A program made the position numbers and the translations under genes. A DNA stretch of 12,397 nucleotides from CAISIP01 sp963974265 (GTDB taxonomy: Bacteria; Pseudomonadota; Gammaproteobacteria; Burkholderiales; Burkholderiaceae_C): contig CAXBDR010000130.1 in NCBI GenBank assembly GCA_963974265.1, positions 1-12,397 of the forward strand, given 5' to 3'. The notes beneath the pieces are model-generated. The model saw only the letters and a program-made list of their open reading frames with translations, did no database searches and was not told the DNA's origin. Every line of letters starts with the position of its first letter. The stretch's first letter is position 1. Positions 1 to 6,982 of the stretch are shown piece after piece.

Positions 1-351
1 GATCCAGCCAAAGTCAATCGCACGGTGGCTGTGACCATGGACGACACCATGCGGTACACGCCTGCCCAAGTTTCAGTAAAGGCTGGCGAGACCATTCGCT
101 TCTTCCTGAAAAACAATGGGAAAATTGCGCACGAAATGGTCATCGGAACGGCGGCTGAATTGAATGAACATGCCGAGATGATGCGCAAGATGCCGACGAT
201 GGTGCATCAAGAGCCCAATATGCTGAGGCTGGATCCGGGAAAAAGTGGAGGGATCGTCTGGCAATTCGACAAAGCTGGAGAGTTCGATTTCGCATGCCTT
301 GTTCCGGGCCACCGAGAGGCTGGTATGGTGGGTAAACTCAAGGTAATGTAG
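1..351 (+). CDS. Cupredoxin-domain copper-binding protein, 3' part (5' end outside window)
   Basis: The reading frame is open from base 1 and gives 116 residues ending in TAG. An internal GTG at 25 is possible but unlikely as the start, because the frame continues upstream with typical sequence (DPAKVNRTVA) and the protein would need a signal peptide. Type 1 copper ligands are visible: H44 in KIAHEMVIG, then C99, H104 and M109 in CLVPGHREAGM (numbered from the window start). The beta-rich strands around VSVKAGETIRFFLKN match plastocyanin/azurin-like folds. Between H44 and C99 lies a Met/His-rich loop (H57, M60, M61, M64, M67, H69, M74) that could give a second copper site. Proteins of this kind (CopI-like) are usually periplasmic and occur with copper-resistance genes in Burkholderiales. 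The neighbours that would confirm this lie outside the window. The fold and copper site are well supported; the resistance role is inferred. Confidence 0.85.
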   Translation, partial: DPAKVNRTVAVTMDDTMRYTPAQVSVKAGETIRFFLKNNGKIAHEMVIGTAAELNEHAEMMRKMPTMVHQEPNMLRLDPGKSGGIVWQFDKAGEFDFACLVPGHREAGMVGKLKVM

Positions 352-697
352 AACTGCAGGACCGGGCGCCAAGCACCGACAAGGGGGGCTTAGTACGGAC
401 CGCCGCAGTGGCCTTGGAAAAGTTCAGGGCCATTCGTTTTGTCGCTTGGCGCTATCGCAATAGGGATCTCCCCAAATGCCATCGACTGGGTCTTGTCACG
501 CCAATCGATGCAGTGTCGAATTCGCCACCGTGCAGGTGGCCGGTTGGATTCATTGATTGCCGTACCTGCAGATATCTGCTCTGATCGTTGTCGAAGCGGG
601 CTACGGAAATGAGGTGTCCGATTGTTTCAATGTTGCAGGCAGCGGGCGCGTCAAACTGGTTCGGCGTATTGGTCTGTGCTAGCTGAGATCAGGAATC
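352..697. other. Gene-poor spacer between cupredoxin and cyclase
   Basis: No convincing intact gene is seen on either strand. A 6-bp inverted repeat, GCCACC (524-529) and GGTGGC (535-540) around a 5-base loop, has no T-run after it and is not a convincing terminator. The right-hand third contains a transposase-like fragment described separately. The promoter of the cyclase gene should lie here, but no good -35/-10 pair was recognised. Confidence 0.5.
557..682 (+). pseudogene. Possible scar of an IS4/IS701-type DDE transposase
   Basis: The frame from 557 to the TAG at 680-682 reads IVVEAGYGNE (584-613), which resembles the ADAGYGN block around the second catalytic Asp of IS4/IS701-type transposases, with Glu in place of Asp. 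Just upstream, in another frame, 562-576 reads VPADI, a segment that can precede that block; this would imply a one-base frameshift. No start codon, inverted repeats or other transposase blocks were found. The match is short and could be chance; at best this is a decayed remnant. Confidence 0.22.
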
Positions 698-2326
698 GTG
701 ACTAGATCAACTGAATTGCGGCCTGAGACGATTCGCTGGTTGGTGATTCTGGTATTCGTCACCAATCTGGCCGTTATTGGCCTACTTTTTGCGTACGGCG
801 CAATCAATTTGCTGCCGTATGTGCCAGTGGATCACGAAATTCACCCCAGAAACTATTTGCCAGTCGTTGTTGTCTTGTCGGTCCTTGTTCCGACCATGGC
901 GGCTGCGGTGTACCTTCGACCTGTGTTTGCCTGGTTGCGCGCCGACGGCGGGGTCGACGAAAAGGTTTCTCCGATTTCGGCCGAGATGGCGCATTTGTCG
1001 ACGTCGTTACCGCTGGTCCTTGCCCTATGGTCTTGGTTGGGCTGGATTGCAACGGCGGTTTACGTGACTGCGCGCGCAATTTCTGGCGCTTTGGAAATAC
1101 CAGATGGACACCTTCTGCATTTCGTTTCCCGCCCGGTAATGGCAGGCTTGATTGCTGCGACCTCCACATTCTTTGTGGCGGAGCACTTTTGCCGAAGTAC
1201 GATTTGGTTGACAACACTTAAGTTCATCACGGTCACCGGAAACAGCCGACTTCGCCGTGTTCGAGTTTGGCATCGGCTTGTCGCTTTGTGGCTTGTGGTC
1301 GGTGGACTGCCGCTTGGCGCTATCGTCCTGACAACACTGGCTTTGCTCGGGAATGCAGATCAGGCAGCGGATCCAGTGACTCAGCGGTTTGCGTCAGTGT
1401 TGCTGCTGATCGCGGGCTCTGCGATTGTGGGGGGCATATGGTTGTCATGGCTGGTTTCTAGGTCAATCACGGAGCCTCTGGAAAAGTTGGAGCAGGGGAC
1501 AGCCCTGTTGAGTTCAGGCGATTTCAATGTCCGTATCCCAGTGAGGGCTACAGACGAATTTGGATCGTTGACGGAGGGGTTCAATACTGCGGCCTCGCGA
1601 TTGTCAGTTTCGTACGCCGAAATCGAATCAAGGAATAGGGAACTGGCGACAGCTTTGGAACGTGTTGAATTGTTGGAACAGGTCAAGCGCGGACTTGATC
1701 GATTTGTCCCGGACGCCGTCCGACGTGCGATAGAACTTAATCCGGAGGCGCCAGAACTCACGAAGCGCACCAAGGATGTCACGGTGTTGTTCCTGGATAT
1801 TGAAGATTATTCTCGACTTAGCGAGTTGCTTGAACGTCACCAACTCAATGCATTGGTAGAGAGTTACTTCTCGCTTTTCCTAGAAACAATTCGGGACGAA
1901 GGGGGCGACATAAATGAAACTGCAGGCGATGGGTTGATGATCATTTTTCAAGGGTCGGACGTCTACTCGCACGCCGTTTCGACCGTACGCGCGGCTCTTG
2001 CCATACAGTATCAAACCATGGTAGCAAACAAGAAGATCGTGCATAACATGCCCCAAATAGCTATCAACATCGGGATCAGTTCCGGCGAATGTGATGTGGG
2101 AGCGACGCGATTCAAGGGACCAACAGGTGAAAGATGGACGTTTACAGCCAGTGGCCCAGTGACCAATTTGGCCGCGCGACTCGGTGACTACGCGAAAGGT
2201 GGACAAGTGTTGCTATCGAATGAGTCTGCCCGTCGTGTTGAAGCGCGCTTCCAACTGCGCAGTCTCGGATCCGCAAACCTGAAGGGTTTGACGCGGCCGG
2301 AGGAAATTTGGGTAGTCGTCACGTAG
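698..2326 (+). CDS. Six-helix membrane class III adenylate/guanylate cyclase with HAMP domain
   Basis: This 542-residue protein would make cAMP or cGMP on the cytoplasmic face of the inner membrane. Six hydrophobic segments lie near residues 14-36, 53-74, 102-125, 145-163, 193-217 and 232-254. A HAMP domain follows (about 251-304, with P260 and DEFGSL at 286-291), then a short helical linker, then the catalytic domain from about 358. The metal-binding aspartates D367 (VLFLDIEDY) and D411 (AGDG) and the transition-state pair N490/R494 (TNLAARL) are present, so it should be active. The purine-selecting positions are unusual: E407 replaces the usual Lys, and T483 sits at the Asp/Thr/Cys position. 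The layout resembles the mycobacterial Rv1318c/Rv1319c/Rv1320c/Rv3645 cyclases. The GTG start at 698 is chosen because the first helix begins soon after it; AGGAA at 691-695 is closer than ideal. Codon use is less G/C-biased than in the genes from 2.5 kb on. Cyclase identity is sure; nucleotide preference is open. Confidence 0.9.
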   Translation: MTRSTELRPETIRWLVILVFVTNLAVIGLLFAYGAINLLPYVPVDHEIHPRNYLPVVVVLSVLVPTMAAAVYLRPVFAWLRADGGVDEKVSPISAEMAHLSTSLPLVLALWSWLGWIATAVYVTARAISGALEIPDGHLLHFVSRPVMAGLIAATSTFFVAEHFCRSTIWLTTLKFITVTGNSRLRRVRVWHRLVALWLVVGGLPLGAIVLTTLALLGNADQAADPVTQRFASVLLLIAGSAIVGGIWLSWLVSRSITEPLEKLEQGTALLSSGDFNVRIPVRATDEFGSLTEGFNTAASRLSVSYAEIESRNRELATALERVELLEQVKRGLDRFVPDAVRRAIELNPEAPELTKRTKDVTVLFLDIEDYSRLSELLERHQLNALVESYFSLFLETIRDEGGDINETAGDGLMIIFQGSDVYSHAVSTVRAALAIQYQTMVANKKIVHNMPQIAINIGISSGECDVGATRFKGPTGERWTFTASGPVTNLAARLGDYAKGGQVLLSNESARRVEARFQLRSLGSANLKGLTRPEEIWVVVT

Positions 2327-2373
2327 TCGCAGTAGTCCGTCCAAGCCGGGAGCTGTTCGGCACTTGCAAATGC

Positions 2374-2380
2374 AGGAGGT
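2374..2380 (+). promoter_or_regulatory. Strong ribosome binding site fixing a TTG start
   Basis: AGGAGGT is a full Shine-Dalgarno match lying 7-8 bases before TTG at 2388. It makes the in-frame upstream candidates (TTG at 2364, ATG at 2370) unlikely, because both lie ahead of this site and have no comparable one of their own. Confidence 0.8.
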
Positions 2381-2387
2381 TCAAAGT

Positions 2388-3653
2388 TTGACATTTCAAC
2401 GGCAAGCGCTTCGCAACGCGCGAATCTTTAATAGCAGGAATGGTCACCTGGTTTTAGGCCAACAGATCATCATCGACGGCACACGGATCGAGGCCATCGT
2501 CGATGCATCCGAGACGGTGGGCGCGGCCCAGGTCATCGACGCGGGTAACCGGGTCGTGCTGCCAGGCCTTATCGACGCTCATGTGCATGTCGTGGCTGCC
2601 TCGCATGACCTGGTCGGACTGGCGCTGCAACCGCCGTCCATGGTGGTTGCGCAAAGCAGCCAGATTCTGCGTGGCATGTTATTGCGCGGATTCACTACAG
2701 TGCGCGATGCGGCAGGCGCCGATTACGGCTTGCAGGAGGCGGTGGCGCGGGGCCTGTTCGAAGGTCCGCGGCTGTTCATTGCTGGTTTCCCGGTTTCGCA
2801 GACCGGCGGCCATGCGGACATGCGGCCTAAGGGCGTGCGCATGCGCGAGATGTTCTGCAGCTGCGCCGGCCTGGGATTGATCGGCGCGATCGCCGATGGC
2901 GTGGGCGAGGTGCGCCGCGCGGTGCGCGAGCAGGTGCGCAATGGCGCAAACCAGATCAAGATCATGGCCGGTGGCGGCGTGTCCAGCCCGACCGATCCCC
3001 TCGAAGGTACGCAGTTCTCGATCGAGGAATTGCGCGCTGCCTGCGAAGAGGCCGAGGCGGCCAACCTGTACACGATGGCGCACGCCTACTCGCCGCGTGC
3101 GGTGACGCGCGCGGTGCAGGCCGGCGTGCGCTCGATCGAACACGGCAACCTGATCGACGCGGCCACCGCCCGCGTCATGAAGGAACACGGCGCGTACCTG
3201 GTTCCGACCTTGTCCACCTACCAGGCCTTGTCGAACGAAGGTGCGCGGCTGGGCTGGTCGGGCGAGATGCTGGACAAGCTCGCGATGGTGCAGCAACGCG
3301 GCATCGAGTCGCTGCGGATCGCGCGCGCCGAAGGCGTGCCCATCGTGTTCGGCACCGATCTGCTGGGCCACATGCACGACCAGCAGTCGGGCGAGTTCGA
3401 CCTGCGCACCCAGGCCATGTCGCCGGTCGAGGCCTTGCAGAGCGCGACCATCGTCGCGGCCCGGATGATGCGGCAGGAAGGGCAGATCGGCGAACTGGTC
3501 GCCGGCGCCTGGGCCGACCTGCTGATCGTCGACGGCGACCCGACGCAAGAGTTGTCGATGCTGACCCGGCCGGATACCGGCATCGAGCTCATCATGCAGG
3601 CCGGACGGGTCGTGGTCGACCGGATGGCGCAAGCCGGTGCACCCGTGAACTGA
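2388..3653 (+). CDS. Metal-dependent amidohydrolase (M38/imidazolonepropionase-like; probable Xaa-Pro or Xaa-Arg dipeptidase type)
   Basis: This 421-residue protein belongs to the amidohydrolase superfamily of the COG1228 type, which includes prolidase-like and carboxypeptidase-like enzymes that cleave dipeptides or N-acyl amino acids. Visible metal ligands are H65 and H67 (GLIDAHVHV), a bridging lysine candidate K191 (QIKIMAGGG), H232 (TMAHAYS), H252 (IEHGN) and the catalytic D324 (FGTDLLG). H142 in TGGHADM is also typical of this branch. There is no signal peptide, so it is probably cytoplasmic. The TTG start is supported by the preceding AGGAGGT. It lies 61 bases after the cyclase and is separated from the peptide transporter only by the insertion sequence, which suggests that it once bordered that module and shares substrates with it. 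The first 26 or so codons are less G/C-biased than the rest. The family is secure; the substrate is inferred. Confidence 0.88.
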   Translation: MTFQRQALRNARIFNSRNGHLVLGQQIIIDGTRIEAIVDASETVGAAQVIDAGNRVVLPGLIDAHVHVVAASHDLVGLALQPPSMVVAQSSQILRGMLLRGFTTVRDAAGADYGLQEAVARGLFEGPRLFIAGFPVSQTGGHADMRPKGVRMREMFCSCAGLGLIGAIADGVGEVRRAVREQVRNGANQIKIMAGGGVSSPTDPLEGTQFSIEELRAACEEAEAANLYTMAHAYSPRAVTRAVQAGVRSIEHGNLIDAATARVMKEHGAYLVPTLSTYQALSNEGARLGWSGEMLDKLAMVQQRGIESLRIARAEGVPIVFGTDLLGHMHDQQSGEFDLRTQAMSPVEALQSATIVAARMMRQEGQIGELVAGAWADLLIVDGDPTQELSMLTRPDTGIELIMQAGRVVVDRMAQAGAPVN

Positions 3654-3720
3654 CGCCGCCAATGGCCTGCGGCCGACCGGTCTGACAGGCGCGCAAAACC
3701 GTGCGCTGTCGACGGCCAAG

Positions 3721-3735
3721 AAAAAAGCCCGCGCT
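3721..3735. terminator. Left half of a rho-independent terminator split by the IS
   Basis: AAAAAAGCCCGC plus loop bases GCT stands here. If the insertion sequence and one copy of CGCT are removed, it joins GCGGGCCTTTT at 5343-5353 to form a 6-bp G/C stem with a 3-base loop. Read leftward, the stem is followed by TTTTTT, so it would have served the binding-protein gene best. Read rightward it ends in CTTTT and could also have stopped amidohydrolase transcripts. Confidence 0.75.
3732..3735. repeat. Target-site duplication, left copy (CGCT)
   Basis: CGCT directly abuts the left inverted repeat and recurs directly after the right inverted repeat at 5339-5342. The 4-bp length is short enough to match by chance, but it coincides with the exact ends of the repeats and restores a perfect hairpin when one copy is removed. 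Confidence 0.75.
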
Positions 3736-3759
3736 CAGGCTGTGTAAAAAGTCCTGTTT
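3736..3759 (+). repeat. IS left inverted repeat (IRL)
   Basis: These 24 bases match the reverse complement of 5315-5338 at 23 positions; the single mismatch is at position 14 of the repeat (A on the left, T on the right). Similarity drops after the shared GTCCTGTTT. Confidence 0.92.
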
Positions 3760-3774
3760 GAAGTCGGCCCCGAG

Positions 3775-3807
3775 CGCCCGCCAGACGTTAAGTTTGGCGG
3801 GCGTTTT
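3775..3807 (+). terminator. Inbound-facing terminator hairpin at the IS left end
   Basis: CGCCCGCCA (3775-3783) pairs perfectly with TGGCGGGCG (3795-3803), and a G-T, A-T and C-G pair can extend the stem inward. TTTT follows at 3804-3807. The hairpin lies between the left repeat and the transposase start, so it would stop transcripts entering from the amidohydrolase side before they reach the transposase. This is a known self-limiting device of insertion sequences; its effect here is inferred. Confidence 0.75.
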
Positions 3808-3822
3808 CATTTGGGAGGCGAG

Positions 3823-5250
3823 ATGGGACACCGAAGAGGAGAAGGCAGGAGTCAAGCGGCGCTGTTTCCGGTGATGCTGGACGAATTGGTAAGCCAGGAT
3901 TCGCTGGTTCGCGTGGTCGATGCATGGGTGGCGTGCCTGGAGCTCCAGGTCTTGGGATTTGGCAAGGCGCAGGCGCAGGTGATGGGTGCGCCGCCCTACG
4001 ATCCGGCCGACCTGCTCAAGCTGTACATCTGGGGCTATTTGAGTGCGGAGCGCTCCTCGCGGGCGCTGGAGCGCGAGTGCCGGCGCAACGTGGAGTGCAT
4101 GTGGCTGCTGGGCCGGTTGGCGCCGGACCACAAGACGATCGCCGAGTTTCGCCGTACTAACACGCCCGCCCTGGTGGCTGCATGCGCGGTATTTGTGCAG
4201 TTTGCGCGCGCGCAGCGCCTGATCGCGGGAAACACGGTGGCCATTGATGGCAGCAAGATTCGCGCAGTAGCGTCGCGCAAGGCGGTGATGGACAAACAGG
4301 CGCTGGGCGAGCAGGCCCGGCACAACGCGCAGCAGATAGAGCAGTACCTGCAGATACTGGATGCGCAGGATCGCCAGGACAACTCAGGCGAGGCGCGTGC
4401 GCAGGACGTACGCCGCGCGCTGCAGCGGTTGCAGGGCCAGCAGGCCCAAGTGCAGGAGAACCTTCAGCGGCTGAAGCAGGGACGTGGGCAGACTGCGGTG
4501 CGAGGCGAGCCACAAGCGCAGGTGATGGTGCAGGCGGGCAACAGGGTCCCTGCGTACAACCTGCAAACGGCCGTGGAGAGCCAAAGCCACATGATCGTGG
4601 CACACGAGGTGAGCAACGACGCGAACGACCAGCGCCAGCTCCAGCCGATGGCGCAGGCGGCCAGCAGCGCGCTGGGAGAGCCGGTCATTGCGGTGGCCGA
4701 TGCGGGTTATGCCAATGGCGAACAGATCGCCAGGCTGGGCGACGAGGGCATCACCACCTTTGTGGCCGTCAAACGGGCAGTCAATAACCAGGCGGGCGGG
4801 ACACTGTATGAACGCAGCGCCTTCACCTACGACGCGCAGTCAGACAGCTTCGCCTGTCCCGCGGACAAGACGTTGCAGCGCAAGCAACTGCAAAGCAAAG
4901 ACAAGATGGTCATCTACGCCGCACGCCCGCAAGACTGCGGCGCATGCGCTCACAAGCTGCAATGCACGTCGGCAGCGCAGCGTTTCGTGAGTCGCCACCT
5001 GTATGAGGGCGCCCTGCAAGCCAACGCCCATCGGATGGCTGAGCGACCCGAGATGATGCAACTGCGCAAGCAGACGGTAGAGCACCCCTTTGCAGACCTC
5101 AAGCATCTGATGCTGGGCAACGCCAGGCTGCTGATGCGTGGGTTGGCGGGCGCCAGAGGCGAATTGGCTATCGCTGTGATGGCCTACAACATCAAAAGGG
5201 CCTTCAACATGAAGGGCGCAGCCTGGATGCGCACCGCGCTGCAGGGCTGA
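3823..5250 (+). CDS. IS1182-family DDE transposase
   Basis: This 475-residue enzyme would cut and join the ends of the surrounding insertion sequence. The catalytic triad is visible as D142 (VAIDGSKIRAVAS), D293 (VADAGYANGE) and E420 (VEHPFADLKHLM). The N-terminal part (about 15-110) carries the family's PPYDPADLLKLYIWGY and SSRALERECRRN blocks. A Gln-rich helical insert (about 165-225) lies between the first two catalytic residues, and four cysteines (C345, C372, C375, C381) form a possible zinc knuckle. The ATG at 3823 is preferred to an in-frame TTG at 3811 because GGGAGG (3813-3818) lies just before it and the conserved region starts after it. The gene appears intact and full length. The upstream terminator leaves little room for a promoter, so expression is probably low. 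Confidence 0.95.
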   Translation: MGHRRGEGRSQAALFPVMLDELVSQDSLVRVVDAWVACLELQVLGFGKAQAQVMGAPPYDPADLLKLYIWGYLSAERSSRALERECRRNVECMWLLGRLAPDHKTIAEFRRTNTPALVAACAVFVQFARAQRLIAGNTVAIDGSKIRAVASRKAVMDKQALGEQARHNAQQIEQYLQILDAQDRQDNSGEARAQDVRRALQRLQGQQAQVQENLQRLKQGRGQTAVRGEPQAQVMVQAGNRVPAYNLQTAVESQSHMIVAHEVSNDANDQRQLQPMAQAASSALGEPVIAVADAGYANGEQIARLGDEGITTFVAVKRAVNNQAGGTLYERSAFTYDAQSDSFACPADKTLQRKQLQSKDKMVIYAARPQDCGACAHKLQCTSAAQRFVSRHLYEGALQANAHRMAERPEMMQLRKQTVEHPFADLKHLMLGNARLLMRGLAGARGELAIAVMAYNIKRAFNMKGAAWMRTALQG

Positions 5251-5271
5251 GGCCTTTTCCTTCGCGCAAAC

Positions 5272-5300
5272 AAAAAATGCCCCGCTTCCGCGGGGCATTT
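5272..5300 (-). terminator. Strong hairpin terminator at the IS right end
   Basis: AAATGCCCCGC (5275-5285) and GCGGGGCATTT (5290-5300) form a perfect 11-bp stem with loop TTCC. Read leftward, the stem leads into a run of six T (complement of 5272-5277). Read rightward it ends with only three T. It is therefore best placed to stop transcription entering the element from the binding-protein gene, though it may also end the transposase transcript, whose stop is 21 bases before the A-run. Confidence 0.85.
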
Positions 5301-5314
5301 CACTTCAGCCAACT

Positions 5315-5338
5315 AAACAGGACTATTTACACAGCCTG
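5315..5338 (-). repeat. IS right inverted repeat (IRR)
   Basis: This is the reverse complement of the left repeat at 3736-3759 with one mismatch in 24 bases. It ends exactly at the right CGCT target copy. Confidence 0.92.
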
Positions 5339-5342
5339 CGCT
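5339..5342. repeat. Target-site duplication, right copy (CGCT)
   Basis: This matches the left copy at 3732-3735 and directly abuts the right inverted repeat. Confidence 0.75.
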
Positions 5343-5353
5343 GCGGGCCTTTT
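5339..5353. terminator. Right half of the IS-split terminator
   Basis: CGCTGCGGGCCTTTT is the other arm of the hairpin begun at 3721. It lies 23 bases beyond the stop codon of the leftward binding-protein gene, the expected place for that gene's terminator. With the element present, leftward transcripts pass this arm without forming the stem and would next meet the hairpin at 5272-5300. Confidence 0.75.
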
Positions 5354-5376
5354 ACATGTCAGGGTCGGGACCCCGT

Positions 5377-6951
5377 TTACTTGACGCTGGTGAAACGTGC
5401 CTCAGGCCGGTCGTCGTTGCGGTAGACCGTGTCCACGCCCTTCTTCATGGCCCAGGGCCGCAGCTGGTGGTGCAGCGGAATCAGCAGCACTTCGTCGCGC
5501 GTGCGAACCAGGGCTTCGCGGATCATGGCGTTGCGCTTGGTGGTGTCGATCTCGGACTTCATCGCGTCGACCAGACGGTCGACTTCCGGGTCGCTGGCGC
5601 GGCCGAAGTTGAAGTTGCCGTCGGCGCCGGTGGTCTTGGTGCGCACCAGCGACTGCAGCGTGTATTGCGCGTCCATCGTCGCCACGCCCCAGCCCAGCAG
5701 GTAGGCCGAGGTGTCGTAGTTCTGCACCTTCTGGATGAAGGTGGCCATGGACTCGGCCGCCAGCTTGGTCTTGACGCCGATACGTGCCCACATCACGGTG
5801 ATGTTCTGGCAGATTTCCTCGTCGTTGACGTAGCGGTTGTTCGGGCAGTTCAGCTGCACTTCGAAGCCGTTCGGATAACCGGCATCGGCCAGCAGCTTCT
5901 TGGCACGCTCCGGGTCGGCCTTGGGTGCGACGTCGATGTCGGGTGCGTTGCCGTTCACGCCCGGTGCCACCATGATGCCGGCCGGCAGCGACAGGCCGCG
6001 CATGGTGTTGCGCTTGATCAGTTCGCGGTCGATGGCGATGCTCAGGGCCTCGCGCACGCGCTTGTCCTTGAACGGGTTCTTGCCCTTGACGTCGGAGTAC
6101 TTGAGCTCCGGGCTGTGCATGTCGAGCGCCAGGAAGATCGTGCGCACCTCGTTGCCGTCCATGACCTTGAGCTTGGAGTCACCGCGGATGCGCGCGACGT
6201 CCTGGGTGGGCAGGTCGGTCAACATGTCGAGCTCGCCGGAGAGCAGCGCCGCGACACGGGTCGGGTCCGACTTGATCGGCGTGTAGATCACTTCGGTGAC
6301 GTTGCCGCTGTGCTTGTCCCACCAGTTCTTGTTGATCGTCATCGTGATCTTCTGGTCGGGCTGCCAGGCGGTGATCTGGTAGGCGCCGGTGCCGTTCACG
6401 TTGCGCGACGCGAAGTTGTCTTCCTTGTTCTTGTAGTCCTGGACGTTGGTCGAGTTGTTCTTCTCGGCCCAGGCCTTGCTCATCATCCGGAAGTCGATCA
6501 GGTTGCGCAGCAGCATCGGGTTGGGTGCGGCCAGCGTCATGTCGACTGTGTAGTCGTCGACTTTCTTGACCTCGTTGATGCCGGTCACGTAGATGGACAT
6601 CGTGCCCTGGGGTTGCTTGATGCGACCGAAGTTGAACACCACGTCGTCGGCGGTGAAATTCGAACCGTCATGGAACTTGACGCCCTTGCGCAGTTCGAAG
6701 CGGACCTGCGTCGGGGAGATGAAGGTCCACTTGGTGGCCAGCGCGGGCTCGACCTCGAACTTGGGGTTGTAACGCGTCAGGCCCTCGTACGAGTGCATCA
6801 GGATCGCGTTGGTGGTCGCGTGGTTCTGCGAATGCGGGTCGAGCGTCAGGATGTCGTTCTGCGCGCCCCACTTGAGTGTCGTCGCATGCGCGGCCGACAA
6901 GGCAAGGCCGGTGGCCAATGCCGCCACGGCCAGAACTCGCTTGAAATGCAT
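5377..6951 (-). CDS. Periplasmic peptide-binding protein of an ABC importer (SBP family 5, DppA-like)
   Basis: This 524-residue protein would bind a di- or oligopeptide-like ligand in the periplasm and pass it to the permease encoded on the other strand. A clear signal peptide (MHFKRVLAVAALATGLALSA, cut after AHA at about residue 23) has no lipobox cysteine, so the mature protein is soluble. The family 5 block is at about 86-109 (ELRKGVKFHDG then FTADDVVFNF), with the usual FKDKRVREALSIAIDRE at 294-310 and the C-terminal LLIPLHHQLRPWA at 489-501. Two cysteines (C369, C381) could form a disulfide. The ATG at 6951 is chosen over an upstream frame start at 7050 because it begins the signal peptide. 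It is transcribed away from the permease operon and has lost its own terminator to the IS. The ligand cannot be read from the sequence; dipeptides, oligopeptides, glutathione and other family 5 ligands remain possible. Confidence 0.93.
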   Translation of the reverse strand: MHFKRVLAVAALATGLALSAAHATTLKWGAQNDILTLDPHSQNHATTNAILMHSYEGLTRYNPKFEVEPALATKWTFISPTQVRFELRKGVKFHDGSNFTADDVVFNFGRIKQPQGTMSIYVTGINEVKKVDDYTVDMTLAAPNPMLLRNLIDFRMMSKAWAEKNNSTNVQDYKNKEDNFASRNVNGTGAYQITAWQPDQKITMTINKNWWDKHSGNVTEVIYTPIKSDPTRVAALLSGELDMLTDLPTQDVARIRGDSKLKVMDGNEVRTIFLALDMHSPELKYSDVKGKNPFKDKRVREALSIAIDRELIKRNTMRGLSLPAGIMVAPGVNGNAPDIDVAPKADPERAKKLLADAGYPNGFEVQLNCPNNRYVNDEEICQNITVMWARIGVKTKLAAESMATFIQKVQNYDTSAYLLGWGVATMDAQYTLQSLVRTKTTGADGNFNFGRASDPEVDRLVDAMKSEIDTTKRNAMIREALVRTRDEVLLIPLHHQLRPWAMKKGVDTVYRNDDRPEARFTSVK

Positions 6952-6982
6952 GTGGAATCCCCGATGAATGGTGAAGTGCGCC

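Larger units (their letters stand above)
3736..5338 (+). mobile_element. Complete IS1182-family insertion sequence, 1603 bp
   Basis: The element is bounded by inverted repeats starting CAGGCTGTGTAAA at both ends and flanked by CGCT on each side. It holds one intact transposase gene (3823-5250) and hairpin terminators near both ends. The reading frame has no frameshift or premature stop, and the repeats still match at 23 of 24 positions, so the element looks recent and possibly active. It sits in the loop of a terminator between two convergent genes and so interrupts neither. Confidence 0.92.

Noticed and set aside
2679..3719. A 346-codon open frame on the minus strand opposite the amidohydrolase
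   Set aside because: It is antisense to a gene with all superfamily metal ligands; the translation is His/Arg-rich with no motif.
5362..5373. GGGTC-GG-GACCC as a terminator of the binding-protein gene
   Set aside because: The loop would be only 2 bases (or the stem only 4 bp), and no T-run follows leftward. The IS-split hairpin is a much better candidate for the original terminator.
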